Notes under the pieces: model-generated
The model's input: only the letters and a program-made list of their open reading frames with translations
Database searches by the model: none
Told to the model about the DNA's origin: nothing
Part shown: piece after piece, positions 54,220-64,000 of the stretch
Numbering within the stretch: position 1 is the stretch's first letter
How the letters are laid out: each line of letters opens with the position of its first letter
Made by a program: the position numbers and the translations under genes
Assembly (NCBI RefSeq): GCF_030272615.1
Contig: NC_081412.1
Location: 345,271,870 to 345,335,869, forward strand
Direction of reading: 5' to 3'
DNA: 64,000 bases
Origin: Cryptomeria japonica
Taxonomy: Eukaryota > Streptophyta > Pinopsida > Cupressales > Cupressaceae

Positions 54220-54676
54220 AACAAATAGAATTGTCTTATATAGGATGTATCTTTCTTGGAACTAGACGTTATGATCAAGTTTTATACAGGATATATCGTT
54301 CTTGAAACCAGATGCTTTGATCATCTTTGTCTTATACAGGAGGTGTCATTCCTAAAACCAAACTCAATCTCGATCTTATCAATCTAATTAATCGCGCTAT
54401 ATCAATCATCAAGAACCACATCATCGTGATCATAGAACTCGCACTTTCATCAATCACAGTTGCAGAAATCAATTCATTTCTAATCGAGATATCAATTTTG
54501 CAAAAATTCATACACTCCAAAAATCAAATATCTCAATTGATATCCCGAGGGGGCATCATCATACCACAATTTATCAATCAATGTCTAGGGCATCCTATCG
54601 AACCAATATCATCGTCAAAATGAGTTTATTCTTTGAATCAATGCATCATCACACCTCGCTTCAAAAAGGGGCAAAA

Positions 54677-55816
54677 TGTATACGCCTAAAAAATGGTCTG
54701 AAGATAATTAATTAAATAAGCAGTTATTTAATTAATCCCCCTTCCTAATTTAATTGAATTCATTAGCAATTTGATTAAATATATGTATTAATAAATCTAA
54801 GGATTTAGTTAATAAGTTCATTTCAATAGTCCCCTTTGATTAATTAATTCAACTTAATTAATCCCCCCCCCCCCATTTCAATTAATTCTTCTAGTCCTAT
54901 AATTAATTAAAACAAATCAATTTATGAGTTATTGAAAATTAATTAGTCTTTTCCTATTATTTGAATTTTTAAATTCAAATTACCCACATGCCTCCTAACT
55001 TCTAACCACCTAATCTAACCATCCCCCTAACCTAACCCATTCCACCTAACCTTGGGTTTGCCTAACCCTATCCTATCTTGCACATTCTAACCTCCTTATC
55101 CTAACCTCTTATGGTGTGGATATTCTTCCCTTGAGACACATGGCACTTTGGCCACATATCTCCTCTCTTGGACACTTGCCCTCTTATGAGCAAGGCTCCT
55201 TGACACTTGTCACCACAGAGATGACAAGTGTCCCTTCCTCCAACCTCTTTTCCAACCTCCTCCAATTTCACCCTTGATATCTTCAGACTCAATCTTGATC
55301 ATTGATTCCTGCCACCTCACCCCTGGTCTTGGAAATCCTATAAATATCCCCCATTTTGGAGCACAAAGGATCCCATCTCATTATCAATTTAGGAATTGTT
55401 ACTATAGGTATATCATTTTAGCATTGTTGTTATAGGCAATTGCATTAGCTTAATTTGATCATTTTCTAGCATAATTATTGAATCATGTAGCTTAATCAAT
55501 CTCTTTCTAGCTTAATTGCAATCATCATAGCTTAATCATGCATATCATTAGCTTAATTAGCCTCTTGGATCTATCTAGCATAATCAATCTCATATAGTTT
55601 GCATATCATCATCATTTCAAATCCTTCGCCTAGGTGTAGTCAAGTCACTGGGATTGCTTATCCAAATCTGAGAGCAAATCCATACTCGCATCTCTTAGGA
55701 GGTGATAGGTCACTTTGTCATGGTTCATCTTTCATTTGCTTATTATTTTCTAACCATGCTTGTAATGATCTATTGAGTGTTTGTGTTGTAGCTGTAGGTA
55801 CCACACTTCACAGGCA
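54677..55816 (+). repeat. 3' LTR of Gypsy-5
   Basis: The LTR starts TGTATACGCC after the purine tract. Its right end, CACAGGCA at 55816, is set by alignment to the Gypsy-4 LTR and may be off by a few bases. A run of ten C lies near 54865. The TATA box TATAAATA is at 55339-55346. Confidence 0.75.
55339..55346 (+). promoter_or_regulatory. TATA box in Gypsy-5 LTR
   Basis: TATAAATA after a CT-rich stretch, about 480 bases before the LTR end, as in related LTRs. Confidence 0.6.
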
Positions 55817-56195
55817 TGACAATTAGTATAAACTAAAAACTGACAAAAATCTAACTAATAACTCCCTAACTGCTATAACAACTAACAATATTACAAAACA
55901 TATTATAATTCACACAAATTACCTCTGGCCATCCAGGACCAAGCCACATTTCTAAATATGTCAAAGGTAGGCCTCATCCTTATAAGTGCTGGAGTTGAAG
56001 ATGATATCCTGCACTGCAATCTCTGTAGTTACAAATCTTTCCAACTAGTCCAATGTCTCTACCATGTCCAAGGTGTCAGCCCGTGCAATACCTAGGGAAG
56101 AATTAAGTAATGATTGACATTATGTAATCTACACATTCCTTTACTTAATCTTCCCTATTTCATCTCACTTCCGGAACACCATGCCGCAAAATTCC
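55817..56195. other. Unassigned stretch
   Basis: No gene, LTR or array is recognised here. It precedes the 3' end of the minus-strand ORF. Confidence 0.4.
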
Positions 56196-58740
56196 CTAAC
56201 AATCATCATATTCAACCTTTAAGTCTGCTTCAAACTTCTCATGCTTTTTTATCAGTCTCTAGATTTTCTCAATAATTGCACCATCTGTCTGACTAGCCTT
56301 CTTATCCTGCAAGAGCATATGTAATCTATCAGAGATTCTCTTATGTGACATACTATTATCCATACTCTTCTGGTAAACTGTCTATAAGTCTTCAAGAACT
56401 CCATTCACCTTTTCAAATCTTTTTGACAATAAGACACATGTTGTGTCTACCCTTATGTTCTTCATTTTCTCCTTCAATTTCTTATTCTCTTTATGCACTT
56501 CCTCACACTTCTTCTTCAATTTTGATTCATCTATTATTTGGGGTATAGGCTGACCTCTACTTCTCAAGAGCTCTTCATAAAGTGACTTGTATTTCCCTAC
56601 TTCTTTTTCTAACATCTTCATCTGTGCCTTATTCAATTTGGAAATATCAATCCCCATATCCGTTGTGACCATGCGATCCACTTCACCAACTTTTAACTTC
56701 ATCATATGACCAAAAACTTTATTAACATCAATTAGTTTTGGCCTTTTGTTTGGGAGATAAATAGCCCATAGCAACATAGCTTCCTCATCTTGGTCATACC
56801 TTGACCCAATGAAAATATCATCAACTCCCTAAATATCCAATTTGAATTCTTTATTTTTTGAATTTAACAAACTATCAAAATGTATGAGGCACTCAAATCC
56901 CAGCCAGGAAAAAGAATAATCCCCGCCTCTGAAAGAAATTGTCTCCCTCTTTGATGGGTCATCAAAGCCATTTCCGCATCAATCTTGGCTTTCAGCCTCC
57001 TTGTTAATTATGCCACATCATCTGGGGTGATATCACGGATTACATCCCTCAATCTCTTGCCTTTGAAATGATACAAAAAGGTCCTAAACTCTTTAGACTT
57101 AACAAAAATATCATCAGACACAAAGGTGCTATGCTCCTCCAATCTGGCATTAATATCAGCATTCATCCTTGTAAGAATTTGATCATGTGCTTCACATTCC
57201 TCTTCTCTTTCAAGCATTTTAAATCTTGAGACTGCCTCATTTTCACCTGATTCACTTTCAACTTCTTCTCCTTCCTCCATTTTCTGCAGTCTCTGTCTTT
57301 TTTCTTCTAATTTCTGATTCAAATCCTAAAAAAATTGCATAGCTTCTTCAGACTCCTTGTTGCTGAAGATATCCAGAGCTTCAATATGCTCATGAAAGTA
57401 ATCACCCAGATTTTGCTTTTTTCTGCATTGGTGTATATAACCCTTCGGGTCATATTTTTTCCTTCTTGTGTGCTCATATAGATTATAATCTTCTATTAAC
57501 CTTATGTCAATAATATCATAAGCCTTTGTTGATACAATGGTGAAATCACCAAAATGCAAAGTTCCAGGTAAGAAGACTTGCTTATGGGCACCCCCAAAGT
57601 GATGTGCATTAGAGACACTTAACTACCTTACAATTTCCAGATATGCAATTCTATCAGGCACCAATCTTGGTAACATATAAGGGGCACCTTCAAACCCGTA
57701 AATTCTAACATATGAGAAATCTTGGCATACGTACCAATCACCCCAATTATGATTCACCCTTATATCTTCATGCTCATGGGGTCTAAGAAATCTTTGAATT
57801 TCTTCTGAGGATGATCGATCACAAGAAACCCCAAAAGTTCTATATAGTGGTTGAACAAAAAGCTCTTCAAATTTGACATAATAGGATCTCATGAATCGAG
57901 AATCCCACAGTGATACCCATAATTGTATTGGCTTATCTTGCCCATTTTTACCATGAACATTTAATTTCAATTCTTCAGGCCACAACCCCCTGAGTCATCC
58001 ATAAAACAAGATAATATGCATCAATAATGAATAAAATTTAAAAGATTTACCAGGGTTATTCTAAAGATTTATAAAACCCTCGTGCATTTTTTCCATAATG
58101 TAGGCAGCATAATCAAATTGTCTTGGCTCGTGCATTTGTGTATCTGCAGCAAGTACTAAAGGTCCTATTCGAGCCACATCTAGAACCTCAACTCCTCCCA
58201 CTTGACCGCATGCCATGTACATATACTGCAAATACTATCTGAAAATGTTGATGTCAAACAAGGCCCTATCCTCATCTATCAACTTCCCTTTCTCGGCCTT
58301 ATGGATGGCCAAGTTCCACCCATTGTATATAGTATCCATCTTTGTATATTCTTCTTCCAGCTTCTCAAAAGATAGAGGCACATCAGATTCGAAACCAAGA
58401 CCAAAAACCTCATGAATGGTAGCTATTGAAAGACAGATGAATGCATCACCATTTGGTAATTGGATACATCTTTTTGTGGAATTATAAGCCTTAGCTAGGG
58501 TTTTCAACAATTAAATATTTACAAAGACATTAGGGACCACTAGCTTACCCAATCCAGTCGTCCATGGGTTTGAGACTGGAGTCAGCTTTCTCCTTTGTGA
58601 GTAATGATATAAGAATAATTTGTGGCCTCTAACCCTAGTCCAAACATCATCGATTTCCTTAAAATCATCCTCTAGCTGGTCACGGATAAGAAAATTGACT
58701 TTAGACCTTCAGGACTTGGCTCCTGGTGAGCTCAGCTGAT
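56196..58740 (-). pseudogene. Long decayed ORF of unknown function
   Basis: The minus strand from about 58740 to 57008 is one frame of about 580 codons with some six stops. A shift near 56970-56800 is followed by a second frame to the TAG at 56196. Pieces in order are IDDVWTRVRGHKLFLYHYSQ, GDAFICLSIATIHEVFGLGF, ELFVQPLYRTFGV and NWGDWYVCQDFSYVRIYGF. After these come a Glu-rich helical part (KLEEKRQRLQKMEEGEE) and a coiled coil (KMLEKEVGKYKSLYEELLRS, KKKCEEVHKENKKLKEK). I do not recognise it. The globular-then-coiled layout is like that of LARD ORF2, so it may belong to a related pol-less element. No LTR could be tied to it. Confidence 0.6.
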
Positions 58741-58780
58741 CAAGCATGTCCTGATTTAACTTTCCGCTTTGGTGGAACAC

Positions 58781-60049
58781 TGTAATCGATAGAGCATGAG
58801 ATCATGGTGTATAGCTCAACATTGGTGTTGTAATTTTGGTTGCAATGATTAAGGCATTTTATTTAAGGTTCGAGGTAGATTATCTCGTGATCTTGATATC
58901 AAGTGTTGAATTGTGTGCAAGTTTAGAACTCCGGTATCCAGTAATCCAGTTAGAACAAAGTTATTTTGGTGTAACATGTGTTGTGGAATCTTAGGGATGA
59001 TTTCGGTAATTGGTTTTGTGTTCGAGGTGATTGGGCCGACTTATGAGAAGCTAAATTTCACCTTATTTTGGTCTTCATTTCAATTTGTGAATGGGTTGAG
59101 ACGATTTGGTGATATACATTTCATGTTGCATGTTATGTAGTTTTTGGAGGCCGACATGGTTAAATATTGAGAGATTGTAGTATTCAGTTCATCTCTCACT
59201 ATATTTCGGTTTTGTTGTGTCCCGGCAGACACTTCACCGGCACCAGCAGGTTGGAAGGAATTCTTCAGTTGTCGGCATTGCAGGCTGACATGACTTCATT
59301 AGGTTATAAGTATTGGAGGCCGACATCATTTGGGAGATTTGGCATCAGCAATTATTTTTTATATTCATGTGTTTATGTTATTGAGCTGACATGTATATTC
59401 ATATTGTAATTATCTTTGTAAGTCGACATAAGGCATGATGGATTGTAAAGGGGTATATAGGTCAGTTGATTAGATCATTTTGTAAATAGGCAAGGATATG
59501 GATATGTAAGGTTATAAAAAATGTAATGGAGATGTCAAATATATAAGAGAGATCATGTATGTGAGGATATTTATGTAAGAGGGTATTCCGGTAAGGGTTT
59601 AGGGTTTCAGACCTGAATAGACAGAGCTTAACCGGAACTGTATTCAGGCATAGAAGATGTTATCATTTCAATTCAATCATTTCTAATAATTGTAGTCTGG
59701 ATTTGTTTGTAGTCAGTGAGGCTCCTTTTGTGATTGAACAGTGTACTCTAGGCTATAAGCCTTCCTGAAAGTCCAGGCCCCTATATTTTGTAATATCTCT
59801 TTATATGGCCAGTGGATTGATATTGTGGGTCACAAATCCCACTGTGGTTTTTCCTCTTTGAGGTTTTCTATGTATAATTCTCTATGTTATGGTATTCATT
59901 TGTGTGATTGGCTTATTGGTTGCTTTACTTCTTTCGATTCTATATGTATCGGTATACCGATTGGTGAATGCATGTTTTAATAAGGTTAAAATTGATCATT
60001 TCGAAAGAACACTAATTCACCCCCCTCTTAGTGTTCTTGGATTCCAACA
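58781..60049 (+). repeat. 5' LTR of LARD-2, left end uncertain
   Basis: The right end ATTCCAACA at 60049 lies two bases before the primer site. Inside are words also seen in the LARD-1 LTR: TATTGTGGGTCACAAAT..CCAC, TTCACCCCCCTCT near the end, and many CCGGT/CCGAC words. The left end is unknown, and TGTAATCG at 58781 is only a candidate. Confidence 0.55.
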
Positions 60050-60051
60050 AT

Positions 60052-60063
60052 TGGTATCAGAGC
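60052..60063 (+). promoter_or_regulatory. Primer binding site of LARD-2 (initiator Met tRNA)
   Basis: TGGTATCAGAGC, the exact plant copia site, two bases after the LTR end. Confidence 0.93.
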
Positions 60064-60117
60064 CTTGTACCTCGAAGGAAGTTTAACAGCTTGAGGAAGA
60101 TCTTGAATCCAGAATCC

Positions 60118-61053
60118 ATGGATATGAGTTTGGAGAAGCAACTTGAGGTAGAACTTGAAGATTATGATGCTGAAAGGATGTAGAACTTGAACTTACAAGA
60201 TGAATTGAATTTTGCTCAGGAATTGATTCCTGTCCTATAGGAGAGACTGTCATCTGTTCAAGCTAGGAAGAAGGAACTTTTGCAGAATAAGGATAATGAA
60301 GAGAAAGATACCCTTAATGAGAGATGTCAGAAGCTGAGTCAGGAGAACATGATTATGAGGAATGAAATGCAAGCTATAACTATGAGGATGTCTAAAGAGA
60401 TTGAGGACCGAAAGAAAAAGGAAGAAAATCTTGTTGTATCTCTAAAAAAAAAAATTGAAGAATGTGAAAGGTTGGTTCATGAAAATGATATGATGAGAAC
60501 TGATTTAGTACAAGCCCAGAGTAATGAACAAGAACTTGACAGACAAATGATAATTCTGAGAGATGATCTGATTATTGCAAGTGAGTATAAAGAAAAATTC
60601 AAGATTAGTTTAGCACAGCTAGATGAGTTATTGAAAAGACAAAGGCAAAATGGAGATTTCAGTGGACTTGGATTTGAACAAGGTTAGAGTTCGGGTACTA
60701 CAAATGAAGATCAAAACCATAAGGCACTAGTAAGGCAGCTTAATGCTTACAAATTTAATGGTAGATGCTTTGTTTGTAATAAATTTGGTCACATGGCTAG
60801 GCAAAGTAGAAATAGAGCAAATCAGAACCCTGATTCTGCTCTTGGTCAATATTCTAAATGCAATAACTATGGTCATAAGACAAAAGATTGCATAATGAAT
60901 GTTAAATGTTATGCATGTGGAAAATTTGGACATATGGCTAATTAGTGCAAGTCCAGCAATTATATCGATTTTAGCAAAGCAATTCAAAAGAACAATGTTA
61001 CATGTTATGCATGTAATGAGGTTGGACATATTGCTAAGTTCTGTAGAAGCTGA
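60118..61053 (+). pseudogene. LARD-2 Gag-like gene
   Basis: The ATG at 60118 starts MDMSLEKQLEVELEDYDAER, clearly related to the LARD-1 start. A coiled coil of about 180 codons follows, then RQLNAYKFNGR and four knuckles. Knuckle 1 lost its last Cys (Ser) and knuckle 2 its first Cys (Tyr). Knuckle 3 has a TAG before the last Cys, and knuckle 4 is intact (CYACNEVGHIAKFC). Stops at about 60181, 60238, 60685 and 60943 break one otherwise unshifted frame, which ends with a TGA at 61051. Confidence 0.88.
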
Positions 61054-61567
61054 AATCCATTGGTTGGTAATGATGGATCAAATGAGAAAAGGAAAGAGAA
61101 CGTTAATGAAATCTGGCAAGATCATACCTAGAGATGGGTCAAGAAGTCAGAAGAACAATCAGCAGATGGAAATTCTCTGGTTACTCAAGCAGTAGAGGAG
61201 GTTGCTCCTACACCGATAGGAAGCTTATCTGGTAACTAAGGTAGATGCCTTAGGGGTAGGCAAAATTCATGAAGATAGTGCATATGCCCCGGGAAGAGGT
61301 TCTAGAAGATGTTCCGGACCTTAGAGATGCTTATCCGGCATGGAGATGTTTAATTGAGATTCAGTATCTTCCACTAAAATTCATTCATATCAATGATAGA
61401 TTAGGGTTTCTTGGAGGTGAAAAGGATGAATTCACTTCATTTCTGATCACTTTGCATTTACAGTGATTCAGTGTGATCGATATCTTCTTGAGCGATTTCA
61501 CCAGTGATCAGAAGAGATCTTTAGGGGTTTTTCACCGGCAGCTATTCATAGGTATTTAACTTTCATC
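61054..61567 (+). other. LARD-2 spacer between gag-like gene and ORF2
   Basis: This 514-base spacer corresponds to the 480-base spacer in LARD-1. Short ORFs in it have no match in LARD-1. Confidence 0.6.
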
Positions 61568-62731
61568 ATGGAAGAGGGATCATCATCTTAACCTATGTTT
61601 ATTGCAAATCCTAGTATTGTTGAGGTCAAGGACTGTCCTATGCCTATTTTCAAGCGATATCCGCATATTGCTACCCTGGACGATTCGATTGGCGTATTTT
61701 CTCGTGTCCTAGAAGGAGTCGTATATGTTGAAGATGTCAACTTACGTTCACTATTATATTGAGGATTTAGGAATGAATGATATTAAGAGCATGTACATGA
61801 GAGAGTTAATGGGAGATTCTAGAAAGATTAAGCCCGAGTACCAGCATATTGAGGATCTAGGGTCTACCGACATTCTGGATATTCTAAAATTTGAAGATGA
61901 GATTGTCAGATATGTTTTGAGTAGAGTGCATGGAGAATTTAACTGGTTAGATAAACCATATAAGATTTCGAAGGAGGACATCAGGGCCATCACCGTTTTA
62001 CCGCAGGTTAGACAATGTCCTAAGAAGAAGGTTTCTAATGATCAGGTCAACAAGATCACCGATGCAACATGTGACAAGCGATCAATAAGGATTAGCACTA
62101 TCACCAATAGAGATATCAGATTTAGAAGCATGGTCATTGGTTACAAGGTAACTCAATAAAACCAACTGAATTCTTTTTCTAGCTCCTGCATTTAAGCAAC
62201 TCATAAAATGGTGAGGGAAAATGAGAAGTTAGATCTATGTGGTTGGATGTTGGATGAATTGTTGATTAACCTAGGAAAGATCAAAGGAGAGAAGAAAGGA
62301 ACATTCCGGTATGGAAACCTAATTGTTTGTTTAATGTTGTTTTTCATTAATGAGACTCTCGGTTTTGGGAAGAGACAATGGGCATTTGATATCCCGATAG
62401 GGAGGCAACTAAAACAATCAATTGCTACATTGAGTAGTCAGAGAGATGACAAAGGGTGGGGTTACTTTAAAGCATTTCAGAAGGCTATGAATTCTAGGGA
62501 GAGGATTCCAAAGCACATTGTTGAGAAGTACTCAACTGAGATATGCTTCATGGTTAAGAAAGATGAAACTTTGATGGAAGTTGTAAAGCCCTAGAAGATT
62601 TGGATTGAGAAAATGGGTTATGAAGTTGATGCTCATATTCTAGATGCTTATGCACAGTTGCTAATTGATGCACCTATTGATGAAACTATAAAAACCTTTG
62701 GTATTGCTAAGCAGGAAAAAGCAAGAGGTTG
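61568..62731 (+). pseudogene. LARD-2 ORF2, N-terminal half
   Basis: The ATG at 61568 leads to FIANPSIVEV, matching YIANPTVVEV of LARD-1. The domain then follows block by block: GVVYVEDV, YVLSRVHGEFNWLD, KKVSNDQVN, KKGTFRYGNLIVCLML and EKYSTEICFMVKKDE. In the 33-residue block ending CLML, 24 residues are identical to LARD-1. Frameshifts near 61740 and 62170 and stops (for example TAG near 62592) break it. It ends GIAKQEKARG at a TGA near 62729. Confidence 0.85.
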
Positions 62732-62834
62732 AAACTGAGTTCAACTGGAAGAAGAGGGAGAAGCAGTAGGGCAAGGCAAGCAAGTTTGTGGAATAGGTTG
62801 TTGTTCTCAAATTCTGATTCCCTTCTCTCCTTCC

Positions 62835-63873
62835 TGTTAGGAATACAATAAACTCTGTTTACATATGAAGAGGACACCGAGAAAGAACAGAACTCCAGAA
62901 AAACATATAACAAGGTTTTAACAAAACCTTCTAAACTTTGAACTTATCCAAAATTCAGGTGGGTATACCTTCTGTGAAAACTTTCACACTTTTAAAATTC
63001 GAGATCCATAGTAAACCAGTGCTAGAAACCTATGGACTTCATCACCTTAATAGAACTGAAACATTAATAGAAAAGCTTATACTCATTTTCAGTATTGATC
63101 TCCAAGAGAAATAGAAAGAAAACCACAACTGGATACCAATGCCTTATTCGGGCTACAGAGTCACCCAAATCAAATTAGATTTCCAAAACTGAACAATCTC
63201 ATACATTTCACCACCTCGGCCTTAGTTAACTTCATACATGCCTAACATATACATGAGTTTTATCCTCTTAAAACTAAAATCGTTCATCAAATTCAAGATG
63301 ATCAAACAACTGATTTACTAATAGAGATATTTCATGCATATTTAATTCCTCTCCCTTGAAGAGAAAAGCTAGAAACATATCCATATGGCTGCCTTACAAT
63401 CCATGTTCAATCAAATAACCCTAGACTATTCAAATGAAACCAGCAAATTAACGAGTGCACACCAGAAGACAACATAGATTTAGGCCTAAAAAGTGTTGAT
63501 CTATATCTTAATATTCATTTTTAAAAATAATCTTACATGATTCAAAGTATTCTCTGTGATAGCTAGAAAAACCCAGATATATTTCTACAGAGTTTCTTTA
63601 CAAAAATTCTTGTGATCCCTTTTTCTATAAACCCTAGTATCCATTTATAACATTATGGATGCATACAAGCTTCAGAGATTCCTAAGAATGATTAGTTACA
63701 ACTGTAACTCCTTTCAAAGAAACAGTTACAAGTCCTCTTCGGTCTCACCGGCCTTTTCGGTTTGTTGCTCCTCTGTAGAATCTTCTAACCATTATGGGAT
63801 TCCTTCTTCTTGCACCGCATATTTCTTGGTCCACTCTTGGAACACTTCATCAGTAGGCCATGAGTAGCCAACA
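62835..63873 (-). repeat. 3' LTR of LARD-3
   Basis: The plus strand starts TGTTAGGAATAC and ends GTAGCCAACA. The minus strand therefore starts TGTTGGCTAC and ends TTCCTAACA, the same terminal words as LARD-1. Its middle is diverged from LARD-1. It contains no gene. Confidence 0.75.
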
Positions 63874-64000
63874 ATTTTCTCCTTCAACTTAAGTAACCTT
63901 TTCCAAGAGTTTCTTACTTTCCTCACCTCTGATTCCAAAAAGTCGTAGTGTGACTTTATCTTTTCTATCTCTTCAATTATTTTAACAAACAGAAATGTGT
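63874..64000 (-). mobile_element. LARD-3 internal region, start of ORF2 end
   Basis: Next to the LTR the minus strand has a decayed purine tract (GGAGAAAAT). The rest is open on the minus strand with a charged helical composition like the C-terminal end of LARD-1 ORF2. It leaves the window at 64000. Confidence 0.6.

Larger units (their letters stand above)
54220..55816 (+). mobile_element. Gypsy-5, 3' end only
   Basis: The plus strand holds about three degenerate copies of the Gypsy-2 type array unit (54233-54360). A shared stretch follows with CTTATCAATC and TATCCCGAGGGGGCATC, then a purine tract (AAAAAGGGGCAAAA) and an LTR. The internal region upstream is missing. Confidence 0.8.
58781..62834 (+). 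mobile_element. LARD-2, pol-less LTR element, truncated by LARD-3
   Basis: On the plus strand follow LTR, exact initiator-Met primer site, a Gag-like gene with four knuckles and the ORF2 N-terminal half, all in the same order as in LARD-1. The unit is cut at 62835 by the LTR of LARD-3, so its 3' half and 3' LTR are not seen. No pol domain is present. Confidence 0.8.

Overview
The window is nuclear DNA of a large-genome land plant. It consists almost entirely of long terminal repeat (LTR) retrotransposons inserted into one another, and I find no host gene, rRNA or tRNA. The Ty1/copia and Ty3/gypsy families, the plant-type primer sites (initiator-Met for copia, an Asp-type site for Athila-like gypsy), the dual RNase H of the Tat/Ogre lineage and the heavy decay of old copies suggest a gymnosperm, probably a conifer. 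That species guess is weak.

Layout. (1) 605-5544: Copia-A (+), complete, target duplication AGGGA, seven in-frame stops and lost catalytic residues. (2) about 5800-8130: Copia-B (-), only an LTR-like 3' part and an RNase H remnant. (3) about 8131-34642: Gypsy-1 (+), Athila-like gag-pol plus a long extra 3' ORF. It is split by Gypsy-2 (10157-25467, +, Tat/Ogre-like, duplication GGAAT) and by a solo LTR (27334-28808, duplication GGTAC). (4) 34643-35878 joined to 50147-54120: Gypsy-4 (-), a mosaic whose body alternates gypsy and copia segments. Its 3' LTR is split by LARD-1. (5) 35879-50141: LARD-1 (-), a complete LTR element with no pol. It encodes a four-zinc-knuckle Gag-like protein and a second reading frame of about 1,090 codons. 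Its gag-like gene is interrupted by Gypsy-3 (41129-48766, -, duplication CCAAG), a deleted relative of Gypsy-2. (6) 54220-55816: 3' end of Gypsy-5 (+). (7) 56196-58740: an unrecognised long decayed ORF (-). (8) up to 62834: LARD-2 (+), a diverged relative of LARD-1. It is cut at 62835 by LARD-3 (-), which runs off the window.

How the parts work together. No element looks autonomous now: every pol is broken by stops, frameshifts or active-site changes. LARD-1 to LARD-3 have cis signals (LTR, initiator-Met primer site, purine tract) but no enzymes, so they would need a copia partner for reverse transcription and integration. The order of insertion is readable: Gypsy-1, then Gypsy-4 within it, then LARD-1 within the Gypsy-4 LTR, then Gypsy-3 within LARD-1. 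By eye, LTR divergence is larger for LARD-1 (about 4-5%) than for Gypsy-3 (about 2%), which agrees with that order.

The most interesting items are the pol-less LARD family with its conserved second protein, a Gypsy-3 5' end that looks like a spliced leader RNA written back into DNA, the copia/gypsy mosaic, and stop codons that match cytosine deamination when Gypsy-2 and Gypsy-3 are compared.
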